Notes: generated by a model not told the origin, from the sequence alone. A stretch of 33,225 nt of DNA from Herbinix sp. (GCA_029238935.1 JAQZBN010000042.1:1-33225), one strand, 5' to 3'; numbered from the stretch's first letter, positions 14,138-23,352 are shown. A program made the numbers and translations.

Positions 14138-14773
14138 TTGAAAATTAAGAAAGAAGACATGCTACTCTATATTGTGACCGACCGTACTTGGTTAGGAGAT
14201 CATACATTAGCAGATCAGGTAGAAAAAACCTTGCAATCCGGTGCTACCTTTCTACAATTACGGGAAAAGGACTTATCTTATGATGAATTTGTAGAACTAG
14301 CTTATCAAATTAAAACCATTGCAAACCGTTATCATGTTCCCTTTGTAATCAATGACAATATTGATGTAGCACAAGCAGTTGGTGCGGATGGAGTACATAT
14401 TGGACAAACCGATGAAGATATCCTTAAAGTCAGAGACCAGCTAGGACCTGAAAAAATCATAGGATTATCGGCACATACCACCGAGGAAGCAATTCTTGCT
14501 GAACAATTAGGTGCAGATTATATTGGTGTTGGAGCAATATTTCCAACAAACACAAAATTGGATGCCAATGCCGTAAGCTATTCTACCTTACAGGATATTT
14601 GTAAATCAGTTACGATCCCGGTAGTAGCCATCGGTGGAATATCAAAGGAGAATATCAGTAAATTATCCGGTAGTGGGGTTGATGGAGTTGCAGTGATATC
14701 TGCTGTATTTGCTCAGCCTGATATCTCATATGCAACGAAGGATTTGCTTGAACGGTCAAGGCAAATGGTATAA
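14138..14773 (+). CDS. thiE: Thiamine-phosphate synthase ThiE
   Basis: A 211-residue TIM-barrel enzyme that joins HMP-pyrophosphate to thiazole phosphate, giving thiamine phosphate. The start is TTG at 14138, 5 nt after GGAGGT. Family motifs are LYIVTDR, FLQLREKDLSYDEF, PFVINDNIDVAQAVGADGVHIGQ, IIGLSAHTTEEA, ADYIGVGAIFPT, PVVAIGGIS and GVDGVAVISAVF. The length is normal for a stand-alone ThiE. It receives its two substrates from the products of thiD and thiM on either side. Confidence 0.97.
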   Translation: MKIKKEDMLLYIVTDRTWLGDHTLADQVEKTLQSGATFLQLREKDLSYDEFVELAYQIKTIANRYHVPFVINDNIDVAQAVGADGVHIGQTDEDILKVRDQLGPEKIIGLSAHTTEEAILAEQLGADYIGVGAIFPTNTKLDANAVSYSTLQDICKSVTIPVVAIGGISKENISKLSGSGVDGVAVISAVFAQPDISYATKDLLERSRQMV

Positions 14774-14879
14774 GTAAAATCAGAATCAGTTCATATCAAA
14801 TGGTAAAAAATCAGAAGGAATCAGATCTTATGTGAGCTGTAGATGATAGTAGAGTAGGTTATTTGAAGGAGTGTATGCA

Positions 14880-15659
14880 ATGAAGAAAATACTTAGTATC
14901 GCTGGATCCGATTGCAGCGGAGGTGCAGGAATACAAGCCGATATAAAAACAATCACTGCACATAAAATGTATGGAATGACTGTCATCACTGCTTTGACTG
15001 CACAGAATACAACAGGAGTGACCGGAGTTTTACCGGTTTCGAAAGATTTTGTTGGAATGCAGCTTGATTCGGTGTTTACCGATATAGTTCCGGATGTTGT
15101 AAAGATAGGTATGGTATCACAAAAAGAAATTATAGACATGATCGCTGATAAATTGATACAATATCAAGTGAAAAAGATTGTACTTGACCCGGTTATGATA
15201 TCAACCAGCGGCAGCAGATTATTACAGGAAGACGCGATGGATGCATTAATCAACAAATTGATGCCTTTGGCAACCATCATAACTCCCAATATCCCCGAAG
15301 CGGAATGCTTATGTGGGTATACTGTTAAAACGAAAGAACAGATGCAGCAAGCGGCTAAAGACATCGGAAAGCGATATCATGGAAGTATTTTGATCAAAGG
15401 CGGTCACCTGGAAGAATGCAGTGATGATTTACTGTACTCCGAGGGAACCTTTCACTGGTACGAGCAGGAAACGATAAAAAATCCGAATACCCACGGAACC
15501 GGTTGTACGCTATCATCTGCCATTGCATGTAATATGGCTGAAGGTATTGCGATAAAAAATTGCATAAGAAATGCAAAAAATTATATCACCGGTGCACTTA
15601 TGGCCAATCTGGATTTAGGAGCTGGCAGAGGCCCACTAAATCATAGTTGGAACTTCTAA
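14880..15659 (+). CDS. thiD: Hydroxymethylpyrimidine/phosphomethylpyrimidine kinase ThiD
   Basis: A 259-residue ribokinase-fold kinase that adds the first and second phosphate to HMP, supplying HMP-pyrophosphate to ThiE. ATG 14880 is 8 nt after AAGGAG; the upstream GTG at 14871 overlaps that site. Motifs are ILSIAGSDCSGGAGIQADIKT, YGMTVITALTAQNT, KIVLDPVMISTSG, ITPNIPEAECLCG, ILIKGGH and NTHGTGCTLSSAIA (anion hole and catalytic Cys). It is the last gene of the thi operon. No clear terminator was seen in the ~240 bp after it. Confidence 0.96.
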   Translation: MKKILSIAGSDCSGGAGIQADIKTITAHKMYGMTVITALTAQNTTGVTGVLPVSKDFVGMQLDSVFTDIVPDVVKIGMVSQKEIIDMIADKLIQYQVKKIVLDPVMISTSGSRLLQEDAMDALINKLMPLATIITPNIPEAECLCGYTVKTKEQMQQAAKDIGKRYHGSILIKGGHLEECSDDLLYSEGTFHWYEQETIKNPNTHGTGCTLSSAIACNMAEGIAIKNCIRNAKNYITGALMANLDLGAGRGPLNHSWNF

Positions 15660-15900
15660 ATAGTAAATAGACTATATAACATATGATTTGCATTTTTTAA
15701 GACTAGTGTAATAATAAATAAAGTTGTAATGATATATGCGAATGACAGACTTTCATACAATTTCGCTTTATTATTTGACAAAGTATAATGAAAGATACCT
15801 CGAACGAAATATTGGATAAATAATCTCTCTTTACAAAGCATGGAAAGAGAGGAAGATAATTCGTAAGCATGATAGACTCATTATGAAAGGAGGTAGTTAC

Positions 15901-16758
15901 ATGGATTGGCTAGAACGAATAAATAGTGCAATTGATTATATTGAAGATCATCTGGCAGAAGAGATTGATTATACAATGGCTGCAAAGATTGCCTGCTGTT
16001 CCACATTTCATTTTCAAAGGATATTTTCCTTTGCTGCGGATATGACCTTAGGGGAATATATTAGACTACGTCGTATGACTTTAGCTGCTTTTGAATTACA
16101 ATCAAATTCGAACAAGGTGATCGATATTGCGCTAAAGTATGGATATAATTCTCCAACTGCATTCACCAGAGCATTTATCAGTGTACATGGAGTTACACCA
16201 AAGTCAGTAAGAGAAAGAGGTATCCAGTTAAAGTCATTTCCACGGATTACCTTTCATATGTCTATTAAAGGAGGAAAAGAAATGAATTATCGTATCGAAG
16301 AAAAACCAGCAATGCGTTTTGTGGGCAAGAAGGAAGCAATCTCAACTCTAAATGGACAGAACTTTGTCCGTATCCCTAAGTTTTGGGACGAAGTATGTAA
16401 GGATGATGGATTTGATTCCATTTATGAATTATCAAATGGTGAACCTTCCGGAGTTTTAGGTATTTGTGCTAATTTTAGAGTAAATGAGTTTGACTATTTT
16501 ATTGCTAGTTCATCAGAGAAAGAAGTACCAGAGGGAATGGATGAACTATTGGTGAAACCAGGTCTTTGGGTAGTGTTTACCTGTGTTGGGTCAATGCCTG
16601 ATGCGATGCAGGATGTATGGAAGCGGATCTATACAGAGTGGTTCCCAGCTTCCGGTTATGAGCATGCCGGTAGTGCGGAAATCGAATGGTATTCCGACGG
16701 AGATAGTTCGGATGTAAACTATATAAGTGAGATCTGGATACCGATTGTTAAAAAATAA
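15901..16758 (+). CDS. AraC family regulator with GyrI-like effector-binding domain
   Basis: A 285-residue two-domain regulator. ATG 15901 is preferred because AAAGGAGG lies 7 nt upstream; the ATG at 15883 precedes that site. Residues about 1-105 are the double helix-turn-helix AraC domain (YTMAAKIACCSTFHFQRIFS and VIDIALKYGYNSPTAFTRAF, ending VTPKSVRE). Residues about 125-285 form an AraC-E-bind/GyrI-like effector domain beginning MNYRIEEKPAMRFVGKKE. This order, with the DNA-binding domain first, is typical of the Rob/SoxS-like multidrug or small-molecule sensors found singly in Clostridia. The ligand is unknown. It is a lone gene ending near a long inverted repeat. An 8-bp hairpin (CTCTCTTT 15825-15832 / AAAGAGAG 15844-15851) lies in its leader region. 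Confidence 0.9.
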   Translation: MDWLERINSAIDYIEDHLAEEIDYTMAAKIACCSTFHFQRIFSFAADMTLGEYIRLRRMTLAAFELQSNSNKVIDIALKYGYNSPTAFTRAFISVHGVTPKSVRERGIQLKSFPRITFHMSIKGGKEMNYRIEEKPAMRFVGKKEAISTLNGQNFVRIPKFWDEVCKDDGFDSIYELSNGEPSGVLGICANFRVNEFDYFIASSSEKEVPEGMDELLVKPGLWVVFTCVGSMPDAMQDVWKRIYTEWFPASGYEHAGSAEIEWYSDGDSSDVNYISEIWIPIVKK

Positions 16759-16791
16759 ATACGAATCCATAGATTTCAATGTAAAAGAAAC

Positions 16792-16911
16792 ATGATATAT
16801 CCATAAAAAGAGCTTCTTTTCATAAAACATATCCAATGTGCTAATGCGCTAACTAGTAGTCGTGGTATATGCTAAGAGAAGAAGCTCTTTTATTTATGAT
16901 AAGTATCATAT
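16792..16911. repeat. Long imperfect inverted repeat, possible bidirectional terminator
   Basis: A perfect 13-bp core, AAAAGAGCTTCTT (16806-16818) and AAGAAGCTCTTTT (16879-16891), is flanked by further partly matching arms (ATGATA... and ...TATCAT) and holds about 60 nt between the arms. The right arm runs into TTTTATTT. The large internal segment is unusual for a simple terminator; it could be the remains of a small palindromic element. Confidence 0.5.
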
Positions 16912-16916
16912 GACCA

Positions 16917-17149
16917 TTAATCTGATCCGATTATCACCAAATTAATTGACGCAATCTTATCCTTAGAACCGGAGGATATTATGACAATTATATCATCCTC
17001 AATTTGTTTATCAGGAAAAGTGTAGTTTAAGAGAGCGTCACAGCTTCAGCAGCTGCAGCAATCTTATCACTATTAGTAGAACCTTTGTTGTTGTGAAAAT
17101 ATGTCAAGATTTCTTCAAACCATAAGGATCCTAAGTACAGTACGACGGA
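16917..17149 (-). pseudogene. Possible 3' fragment of a decayed leftward gene (unknown)
   Basis: On the minus strand two adjoining open stretches read like protein. The first is S-V-V-L-Y-L-G-S-L-W-F-E-E-I-L-T-Y-F through KIAAAAEAVTLS, stopping at 17027-17029. The second, in another frame, begins near 17036 and reads LLNYTFPDKQIEDDIIVIIS through INLVIIGSD to a stop at 16917-16919. One indel near 17030-17045 would join them into a single C-terminal fragment of about 75 residues. No start codon with a ribosome site was found. Family not recognised. Confidence 0.3.
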
Positions 17150-17256
17150 TTATTGAATTAACGAATTTATTACATAAATAAATGTATAATTGATCTCCTT
17201 CAATTTCATAATAATTACATTGGATAACAATTCCATAGGATAATTGGAGGTATTAT

Positions 17257-18618
17257 ATGATAGACCTTATGGAGATAACAATTACGCAGTTGTCAGAACT
17301 GTATCAAAATCATGATATATCTGTCAAAGAAGTAGTTCAAGCATATCTGTCCAGAATTGAAAAGTTCGACCGGGGAGAGGACGGATTAAACAGTATTTTA
17401 GAGATTAATCCGGAAGCAATCACCATAGCAGAATATCTTGATGAGCATCAGGACGAATATCATAGTAATTTGTATGGAGTACCTATCATTTTGAAGGATA
17501 ATATCAACACAGCAGATCAAATGCATACTTCGGCAGGCTCGCTTTCCTTAGCCACATCCATTGCAGCGGAAGACGCCGACTTGGTAAAGACCCTACGAAA
17601 AAGTGGAGCAGTAATTCTGGGGAAAGCCAATATGACGGAGTTTGCTAATTATATGACCATGGGAATGCCGCCTGGTTATAGTTCCAGAGGAGGTTATGTT
17701 CACTCACCATATCAGAGAGACGGGGATCCCTCCGGTTCTAGTACCGGTTCTGCGGTTGCGGTGACAGCCAATCTATGCACCGCATCCATTGGATCAGATA
17801 CCTCAGGATCCATTGTGTCACCTTCAATTAAAAATGGAATTGTAGGGTTTCGACCAAGTATAGGTTCCTTTTCTCAGAAAGGATTATTACCCATAAGTTT
17901 TTCTTTGGATATGGCAGGTCCAATGACACGTACAGTCGCTGATTCAATCATCATATTTTCAGATCTTATGGGAAAATCTATTCCAATTGATGAAGTTTCC
18001 AGTCTCAGTGGAATGATGATTGGTATAAATGAAATGGAGTTAAAAGACATCTCGGCTGAAGAAATGAAAAAAGCGGAGAATATTTTTGATAAGCTAAAGC
18101 AGGCAGGAGCGCAAATAACCTCTGTTCAACTACCGGTAAGAGCCAAAGCTAATTTAAAGACAATTCAAAAATATGAGTTTAAATATGCTATTAACAAATA
18201 TCTATCAGAGTTACCAAAAAATTCAGATAGAAAAACGCTGAAGAGTATTATTGAATTTAACAATCTGCATGCAGCAGAAACATTATTGTTTGGACAAAGC
18301 TTATTAACCGATGCACAGGAAAATACCTCGGGTTTATTAACAGAGGCTGATTATATTCGTTGTTGTAAAGATCGTAACATGGTTAAAGATCAGCTACAAA
18401 ATATCTTATCGAATGTTGATATTTATGTGATGTTGAAAGAAAATTTAGTACTCCAGTATGCAGGATTACCTGTCATCACATTACCTTGTGGTCTTCATAA
18501 TGATGGAATGCCTTATGGAATATTCCTAACTGCCAGGACTGACGAGATATTATTAAAGCAAGCGCTACAAGTAGAACAAGTGATAGGAAGTAGAGTGGGA
18601 CCGAAGGGATACTCCTAG
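17257..18618 (+). CDS. Amidase signature family enzyme
   Basis: A 453-residue amidase-signature hydrolase; ATG 17257 follows GGAGG at about 7 nt. The Ser-cisSer-Lys triad is visible: Lys80 in GVPIILKDN, the Gly/Ser-rich loop DPSGSSTGSA (cis-Ser at 161 or 162) and nucleophile Ser185 in SDTSGSIVSPS. The family hydrolyses amides, including peptide amides and acylated amines, and also includes GatA of the Glu-tRNA amidotransferase. This is not GatA: gatB and gatC are absent, and the DTSGSIVSP loop (rather than DTGGSIRQP) and the C-terminal half fit stand-alone amidases. There is no signal peptide, so it is cytoplasmic. The substrate is unknown. It is a single gene ended by a terminator. Confidence 0.9.
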   Translation: MIDLMEITITQLSELYQNHDISVKEVVQAYLSRIEKFDRGEDGLNSILEINPEAITIAEYLDEHQDEYHSNLYGVPIILKDNINTADQMHTSAGSLSLATSIAAEDADLVKTLRKSGAVILGKANMTEFANYMTMGMPPGYSSRGGYVHSPYQRDGDPSGSSTGSAVAVTANLCTASIGSDTSGSIVSPSIKNGIVGFRPSIGSFSQKGLLPISFSLDMAGPMTRTVADSIIIFSDLMGKSIPIDEVSSLSGMMIGINEMELKDISAEEMKKAENIFDKLKQAGAQITSVQLPVRAKANLKTIQKYEFKYAINKYLSELPKNSDRKTLKSIIEFNNLHAAETLLFGQSLLTDAQENTSGLLTEADYIRCCKDRNMVKDQLQNILSNVDIYVMLKENLVLQYAGLPVITLPCGLHNDGMPYGIFLTARTDEILLKQALQVEQVIGSRVGPKGYS

Positions 18619-18655
18619 TATATTATATATATGAGGGGAACAATAAATTTTTTTG

Positions 18656-18685
18656 CCGGAATCCGTAGAGTTGATTCCGGTTTTT
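18656..18685 (+). terminator. Intrinsic terminator after the amidase gene
   Basis: CCGGAATC (18656-18663) pairs with GATTCCGG (18673-18680), followed by T5. Confidence 0.85.
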
Positions 18686-18693
18686 GGATTGAA

Positions 18694-18722
18694 TAGACAT
18701 AATAGTAAAATATTGTTATAAT
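18694..18722 (+). promoter_or_regulatory. Sigma-A promoter of the DinB-like gene
   Basis: TAGACA (18694-18699), a 17-nt spacer and TATAAT (18717-18722) lie 9 bp after the preceding terminator and about 70 bp before the gene. Confidence 0.7.
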
Positions 18723-18790
18723 AGATCTATCTTTATGTTTTATAGAAAGATATCACGTTTACAAAAAGAGGATCGATGAGGAGGATACGT

Positions 18791-19471
18791 ATGTTTCAGG
18801 TTGGAACCGATTGGAATCCGTTACAAGCACACTTAAAAGAGATTATCTTAAAGAAGGATAAATTCAGTGAGACACAGCAATTGTTATACCAAATGCATTC
18901 CTTCGTGCATTGTAACGAAGTATATGATGGCAAAAAGACAACCTATATGGATGAAATATGGGACGGATTAGACGATAAGACATTTCGTTTGATGCCAACG
19001 AATAAAGATGATACCATAGCATGGAATATCTGGCATATTACTAGAATAGAAGATTTGACTGCTAACCTTCTCATAGACAGGGGAAAGCAAGTGCTTGATG
19101 CAGATTGGCTAACAAGATTAAATACTAAGGTAACCGATACCGGTAATGCAATGACGGATGACGAAATTATTGATTTTAGCAGTAAAGTAGACAAAATAGA
19201 GCTAGAAAATTATCGGAATGCGGTCGGCAGAAGAACCAAAGACATTATCAGCAGGCTTATGCCGGAGGATATGAAGCGTAAGGTTGAGGAATCCGGTACT
19301 AAGCGTATTCTTCAAGAGGGAGGTGTTACCGAGCAGGGAGATTCTATTTGGCTCCTTGATTTTTGGGGAAGAAAAACGGTAGCGGGTATCATTACGATGC
19401 CAATCACCAGACATCAGATCGTCCATCTAAATGATTGTAGAAGGTTGAAGGAAAAGTGCAAGCGGATTTGA
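18791..19471 (+). CDS. DinB-like (DUF664-type) four-helix metal-binding protein
   Basis: A 226-residue protein. ATG 18791 is chosen, 6 nt after AGGAGG; the ATG at 18776 lies in front of that ribosome site. The fold signature is the helix with W-N-I-W-H-I-T-R-I-E-D (His82) and a C-terminal helix with RHQIVHLND, giving the His residues that bind a divalent metal in DinB/YfiT-like proteins. Some members are thiol-dependent S-transferases (bacillithiol or mycothiol dependent); the role here is unknown. It has its own promoter and no evident partner gene. Confidence 0.8.
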   Translation: MFQVGTDWNPLQAHLKEIILKKDKFSETQQLLYQMHSFVHCNEVYDGKKTTYMDEIWDGLDDKTFRLMPTNKDDTIAWNIWHITRIEDLTANLLIDRGKQVLDADWLTRLNTKVTDTGNAMTDDEIIDFSSKVDKIELENYRNAVGRRTKDIISRLMPEDMKRKVEESGTKRILQEGGVTEQGDSIWLLDFWGRKTVAGIITMPITRHQIVHLNDCRRLKEKCKRI

Positions 19472-19644
19472 TTTAGAAATAACCTTTGGAATAAAATCTT
19501 GTATTAATAAAGTATATTTATGGGCTGAAGGACGATAAGAGTATATATAATTTGATAATTTAGATTATACATTGAAGAAATTATCATCGAAATATTGTGT
19601 ACATAGAAACTAATTTATATATGTAGCATGCAGCAGGAGGGAAC

Positions 19645-21360
19645 ATGAGAAGTCAGGAGATTAGAAAAATTGCACCGGAGATGGATCCGTTAAAAATTGG
19701 TATGGGTTGGACCTTGGAGGAATTAGAAAAACCTCAGATTATCGTAGAAAGTACCTTCGGTGACAGTCACCCCGGCAGTGCACATTTATTAGAATTTGTA
19801 CAAGAAGCGGTTATGGGCATTAAGGAAGCCGATGGAAAAGGAGCCAGATACTTTACCACTGACATCTGTGATGGAATGGCTCAGGGTCATGATGGGATCA
19901 ATTATTCATTGGTATCAAGAGATATGATTGCAAATATGATTGAGATCCATGCAAATGCAACACCCTTTGATGCAGGAGTATTCATTGCCTGCTGTGATAA
20001 AGCGGTACCAGCCCATCTCATGGCGATTGGACGAATTAATATACCTTCCATCATTATCACAGGTGGTGTTATGGAAGCAGGTCCGGATCTGCTAACCTTA
20101 GAGCAGATCGGTATGTATAGTGCGAAATACCAAAGAGGAGAGATAACGAAAGAACAACTTACCTTTTATAAACACCATGCTTGTCCCTCCTGTGGAGCAT
20201 GCTCTTTCCTTGGTACAGCGTCGACGATGCAGATCATGGCAGAAGCGCTTGGATTGATGCTGCCAGGCAGTGCATTAATGCCAGCAACCAGTGAAGATTT
20301 AAGGAAGATGGCAAGAGAAGCAGGAATTTTATCTGTTACCTTAGCAAAGAACGGAATTGCTCCCAGAGATATGATTACAATGAAATCCTTTGAAAATGCT
20401 GTGATGGTTCATGCAGCAATCTCAGGATCTACAAATACATTATTGCATCTGCCGGCGATTGCTCATGAATTTGGACTGGAGCTGGATGGGGATAGTTTTG
20501 ATCGGTTACATAAAAAAGCTCATTATCTGCTTAATATTAGACCAGCAGGTGCATGGCCGGCTGAATTCTTCTATTATGCTGGAGGAGTGCCTGCAATCAT
20601 GGAAGAAATCAAAGATCAACTTCATCTGGAGGTATTAACCGTAACTGGAAAGACCTTGGGTGAAAATCTGGAGGACCTAAAGGACAGCGGATATTACGAA
20701 AAATGTAATCGTTATCTTGAGAAATATGGACTTAAAAAAGAAGATATCATAAAACCGTTTGATCAACCAATCGGAAGTAATGGAACGATAGCCATATTAA
20801 AAGGGAATCTTGCTCCTGGAGGAGCTGTGGTAAAGCATTCAGCGGTTCCAAAAGAGATGCATCGTGCTGTTCTTAAGGCAAAACCCTTTGATTGTGAAGA
20901 AGATGCGATAAGTGCAGTTCTTAAGAAAACAATTCAACCGGGGGATGCTGTTATAATCAGATACGAAGGACCGAAAGGAAGCGGAATGCCCGAGATGTTT
21001 TACACGACCGAAGCAATCTCCTCTGACCCAGAACTGGGGAAATCGATTGCTTTAATCACAGATGGAAGATTCTCCGGAGCATCGAAAGGACCTGCTATAG
21101 GGCATGTATCTCCAGAAGCATCGGAAGGCGGACCGATAGCATTGGTGGAGGAAGATGACTTAATAGAAATTGATATTGATCAGCGTATTCTAAGAGTAAT
21201 CGGATTTCATGGAGAAACCTGTTCAGAAGAAGAGATTGAGAAGGAATATGATCGAAGAAAACAACAATGGACGAGAAGAGAAGGTAAATACCAATCCGGC
21301 GTGTTAAAATTATTTGCAGATCATGCAGTATCACCGATGAAGGGTGGATATATGGAGTAG
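19645..21360 (+). CDS. ilvD: IlvD/Edd family dehydratase (dihydroxy-acid dehydratase-like)
   Basis: A 571-residue iron-sulfur dehydratase; ATG 19645 follows GCAGGAGG. Family motifs are TDICDGMAQGHDGINYSLVSRDMIA (Cys75), FIACCDKAVPAHLM (Cys117), SIIITGGVM, CPSCGACSFLGTASTMQIMAEALGL, GSTNTLLHLPAIAHE, PIGSNGTIAILKGNLAPGGAVVK, YEGPKGSGMPEMF and LITDGRFSGASKG. These supply the cluster cysteines and the catalytic core. It differs from standard IlvD: CDKAVPAHLM replaces CDKxxPGMLM and CGACSFLGTASTM replaces CGGMYTANTM. It could therefore be a valine/isoleucine pathway enzyme or a sugar-acid dehydratase of the same family. No other ilv or sugar-acid genes are adjacent, so the symbol is tentative. Confidence 0.75.
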   Translation: MRSQEIRKIAPEMDPLKIGMGWTLEELEKPQIIVESTFGDSHPGSAHLLEFVQEAVMGIKEADGKGARYFTTDICDGMAQGHDGINYSLVSRDMIANMIEIHANATPFDAGVFIACCDKAVPAHLMAIGRINIPSIIITGGVMEAGPDLLTLEQIGMYSAKYQRGEITKEQLTFYKHHACPSCGACSFLGTASTMQIMAEALGLMLPGSALMPATSEDLRKMAREAGILSVTLAKNGIAPRDMITMKSFENAVMVHAAISGSTNTLLHLPAIAHEFGLELDGDSFDRLHKKAHYLLNIRPAGAWPAEFFYYAGGVPAIMEEIKDQLHLEVLTVTGKTLGENLEDLKDSGYYEKCNRYLEKYGLKKEDIIKPFDQPIGSNGTIAILKGNLAPGGAVVKHSAVPKEMHRAVLKAKPFDCEEDAISAVLKKTIQPGDAVIIRYEGPKGSGMPEMFYTTEAISSDPELGKSIALITDGRFSGASKGPAIGHVSPEASEGGPIALVEEDDLIEIDIDQRILRVIGFHGETCSEEEIEKEYDRRKQQWTRREGKYQSGVLKLFADHAVSPMKGGYME

Positions 21361-21586
21361 GGTAATGAAGGGTTGAATGGTTACGATAATATATAAGTGA
21401 AAGAGTACGAAAGTAAAAATTATGTGTTTATAAATGATATATGATGCAAGTGATAAACAATGTAAAGTACATCCACGGTAAGCATCAATTAATGTATACA
21501 AGCTACATAATATGGGTAATTCAATTAATTAGAGAAAAAGTAAAAAATGAATTCATCCAAAGAGATAATACAAGGGAGAGACTCAT

Positions 21587-23287
21587 ATGCAAAAATTTAG
21601 TGAAGTACCTTATCAAAGACCAGATATGGTACAGTTTAAAAAGGATTATCGCGAATTGGTTAATGTGTTTGAGAATGCAGAAAGCTTTGAGCAAGCAAAA
21701 GAAATATTTTTCGAACTGCAGGAGATGGAGAGTAGCCTGTATACAACCTATACGATAGCATCCATCCGTAACACAATGGATACAACGGATAAATTTTATG
21801 AAAAAGAAATTGCATTCTTTAATAAGGAATTACCGAAGTTAATCTCTATCCAGAAAAAATACTTAAAAGTACTACTAAAAAACCGATATAGAGAGCAAAT
21901 GGAAGCTGAGTTTGGTCCTCATCTCTTTAAAGATGCAGAGGTAGAGCAAAGGGTACAGAGCACGAAGATCGTTCAAGATTTGGTAAAGGAAGCAAACCTT
22001 AGTACAGATTATCAGAAAACTGTTGCTACCTGTAAGACGAATTTTAGAGGAGAAGAGTGCAATTTCTATGGACTACTGAAACATATGGAAAGTCCTGACA
22101 GGGAGGAACGTAAGGAAGCCTTTCATGCTTGGGCTAAGATGTATGAAGAGACTGCACCAACCCTGGATGATCTATATGATAAATTAGTAGCTGTGCGTGT
22201 AACAATGGCAAAGAAATTGGATTTTGAAAATTATATTCCATTGGCCTATCTTGGAAAACACCGCATGGATTATACTTCAAAGGAAGTTGAGAAGTTCCGT
22301 GAACAGGTGCTTAAGGTAATTGTCCCAGCTTGTGCAAAACTTAGAGAACTTCAAGCAAAGCGGATTGGAGTTGAAAAATTAAAATATTACGATGAAATGT
22401 TTATGTTCCCGGATGGAAATCCTGATCCGATTGGTAATAAAGATCAGATGGTTGCATGGGCAAAGGAAATGTATCAGGAATTAAGCAGTGAAACAGCAGA
22501 ATTTTTCAACTTTATGGTGGAGCATGAACTTTTTGACCTAGAAACTCGTCCCGGAAAACATATGGGTGGTTATTGTACATCACTGTCTGAATATAAAGCA
22601 CCTTTTATCTTCTCCAATTTTAACGGAACCTCTGCGGATGTTGATGTATTGACGCATGAAGCAGGTCATGCATTTGAAAGCTACACAACAGCAAGATGCC
22701 AAAAGATTGCTGCTTATCGACATTCCACCAGTGAAATCAACGAGATCCATTCCATGTCAATGGAACACTTTACATATCCTTGGATGGACAAATTCTTTGG
22801 AGAAAATGCAGAGAAATACCGCTATGCACATCTTTGCAGTGCACTTTTGGTTATTCCTTATATGATGTGTGTGGATGAATTCCAACATCGGGTATTTGTG
22901 AATCCCACGATGACTGCCGATGAACGCCGCAGTGTATGGCATGAAATTGAACAGAAATACATGCCGTGGAGGGATTATGATGGTGTGGACTATATGGAAA
23001 AGGGCGGTTTTTGGATGCAAAAACAGCATATCTTCTTATATCCATTCTATTATATTGACTACGCTCTGGCTCAAATTGGAGCTTTCGAGTTCTATAGTAA
23101 GATGAAGAAAGACCAGAATGAAGCTTGGAATGATTATCTGAAATTATGCAGAGCAGGTGGAAGTACGGGGTATTTTGAATTACTAAAGATAGCAAACCTA
23201 TCCAATCCATTTGAAGAGGGAAGTGTTGAGAAAGCAGTATCCAGTATTTTGAAAGAGATTGAAGAGAGTAAGTTTAGTGAGGTTTAA
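21587..23287 (+). CDS. M3 family oligoendopeptidase (PepF-like)
   Basis: A 566-residue cytoplasmic zinc peptidase; ATG 21587 follows GGGAG. The catalytic HEAGH (His357, Glu358, His361) lies in VDVLTHEAGHAFESY, and a downstream Glu in the EINEIHSMSMEH segment supplies the third zinc ligand. The N-terminal half is helical, as in thimet oligopeptidase-like enzymes; the C-terminal half has MGGYCTSLSEYKAPFIFSN and the substrate-closing Tyr/His region (MEKGGFWMQKQHIFLYPFYYIDYALAQ). Family members trim peptides of about 6-20 residues. Length is normal. The ~225 bp before it holds no recognisable gene or clear promoter. Confidence 0.93.
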   Translation: MQKFSEVPYQRPDMVQFKKDYRELVNVFENAESFEQAKEIFFELQEMESSLYTTYTIASIRNTMDTTDKFYEKEIAFFNKELPKLISIQKKYLKVLLKNRYREQMEAEFGPHLFKDAEVEQRVQSTKIVQDLVKEANLSTDYQKTVATCKTNFRGEECNFYGLLKHMESPDREERKEAFHAWAKMYEETAPTLDDLYDKLVAVRVTMAKKLDFENYIPLAYLGKHRMDYTSKEVEKFREQVLKVIVPACAKLRELQAKRIGVEKLKYYDEMFMFPDGNPDPIGNKDQMVAWAKEMYQELSSETAEFFNFMVEHELFDLETRPGKHMGGYCTSLSEYKAPFIFSNFNGTSADVDVLTHEAGHAFESYTTARCQKIAAYRHSTSEINEIHSMSMEHFTYPWMDKFFGENAEKYRYAHLCSALLVIPYMMCVDEFQHRVFVNPTMTADERRSVWHEIEQKYMPWRDYDGVDYMEKGGFWMQKQHIFLYPFYYIDYALAQIGAFEFYSKMKKDQNEAWNDYLKLCRAGGSTGYFELLKIANLSNPFEEGSVEKAVSSILKEIEESKFSEV

Positions 23288-23352
23288 TAACTCTTAGTGA
23301 GGCTTAGGGTATATTTAAGTATTTCATGAATTAAGTGGAATTCCTTGGGTTT

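Noticed and set aside
15775..15789. TTGACA immediately followed by TATAAT before the AraC-type gene
   Set aside because: The two boxes are only 3 bp apart, so they cannot form one promoter; TATAAT alone may be an extended -10.
17257..18618. Amidase as GatA of Glu-tRNA amidotransferase
   Set aside because: No gatB or gatC nearby, and the Ser loop and C-terminal half fit stand-alone amidases better.
19472..19644. T-box or leucine-type attenuator before the IlvD-like gene
   Set aside because: No T-box core (TGGNACCGCG-like) and no terminator hairpin seen in the leader.
21441..21758. 105-codon frame overlapping the start of the M3 peptidase gene
   Set aside because: Basic, low-complexity product; no ribosome site; overlaps a certain gene in another frame.
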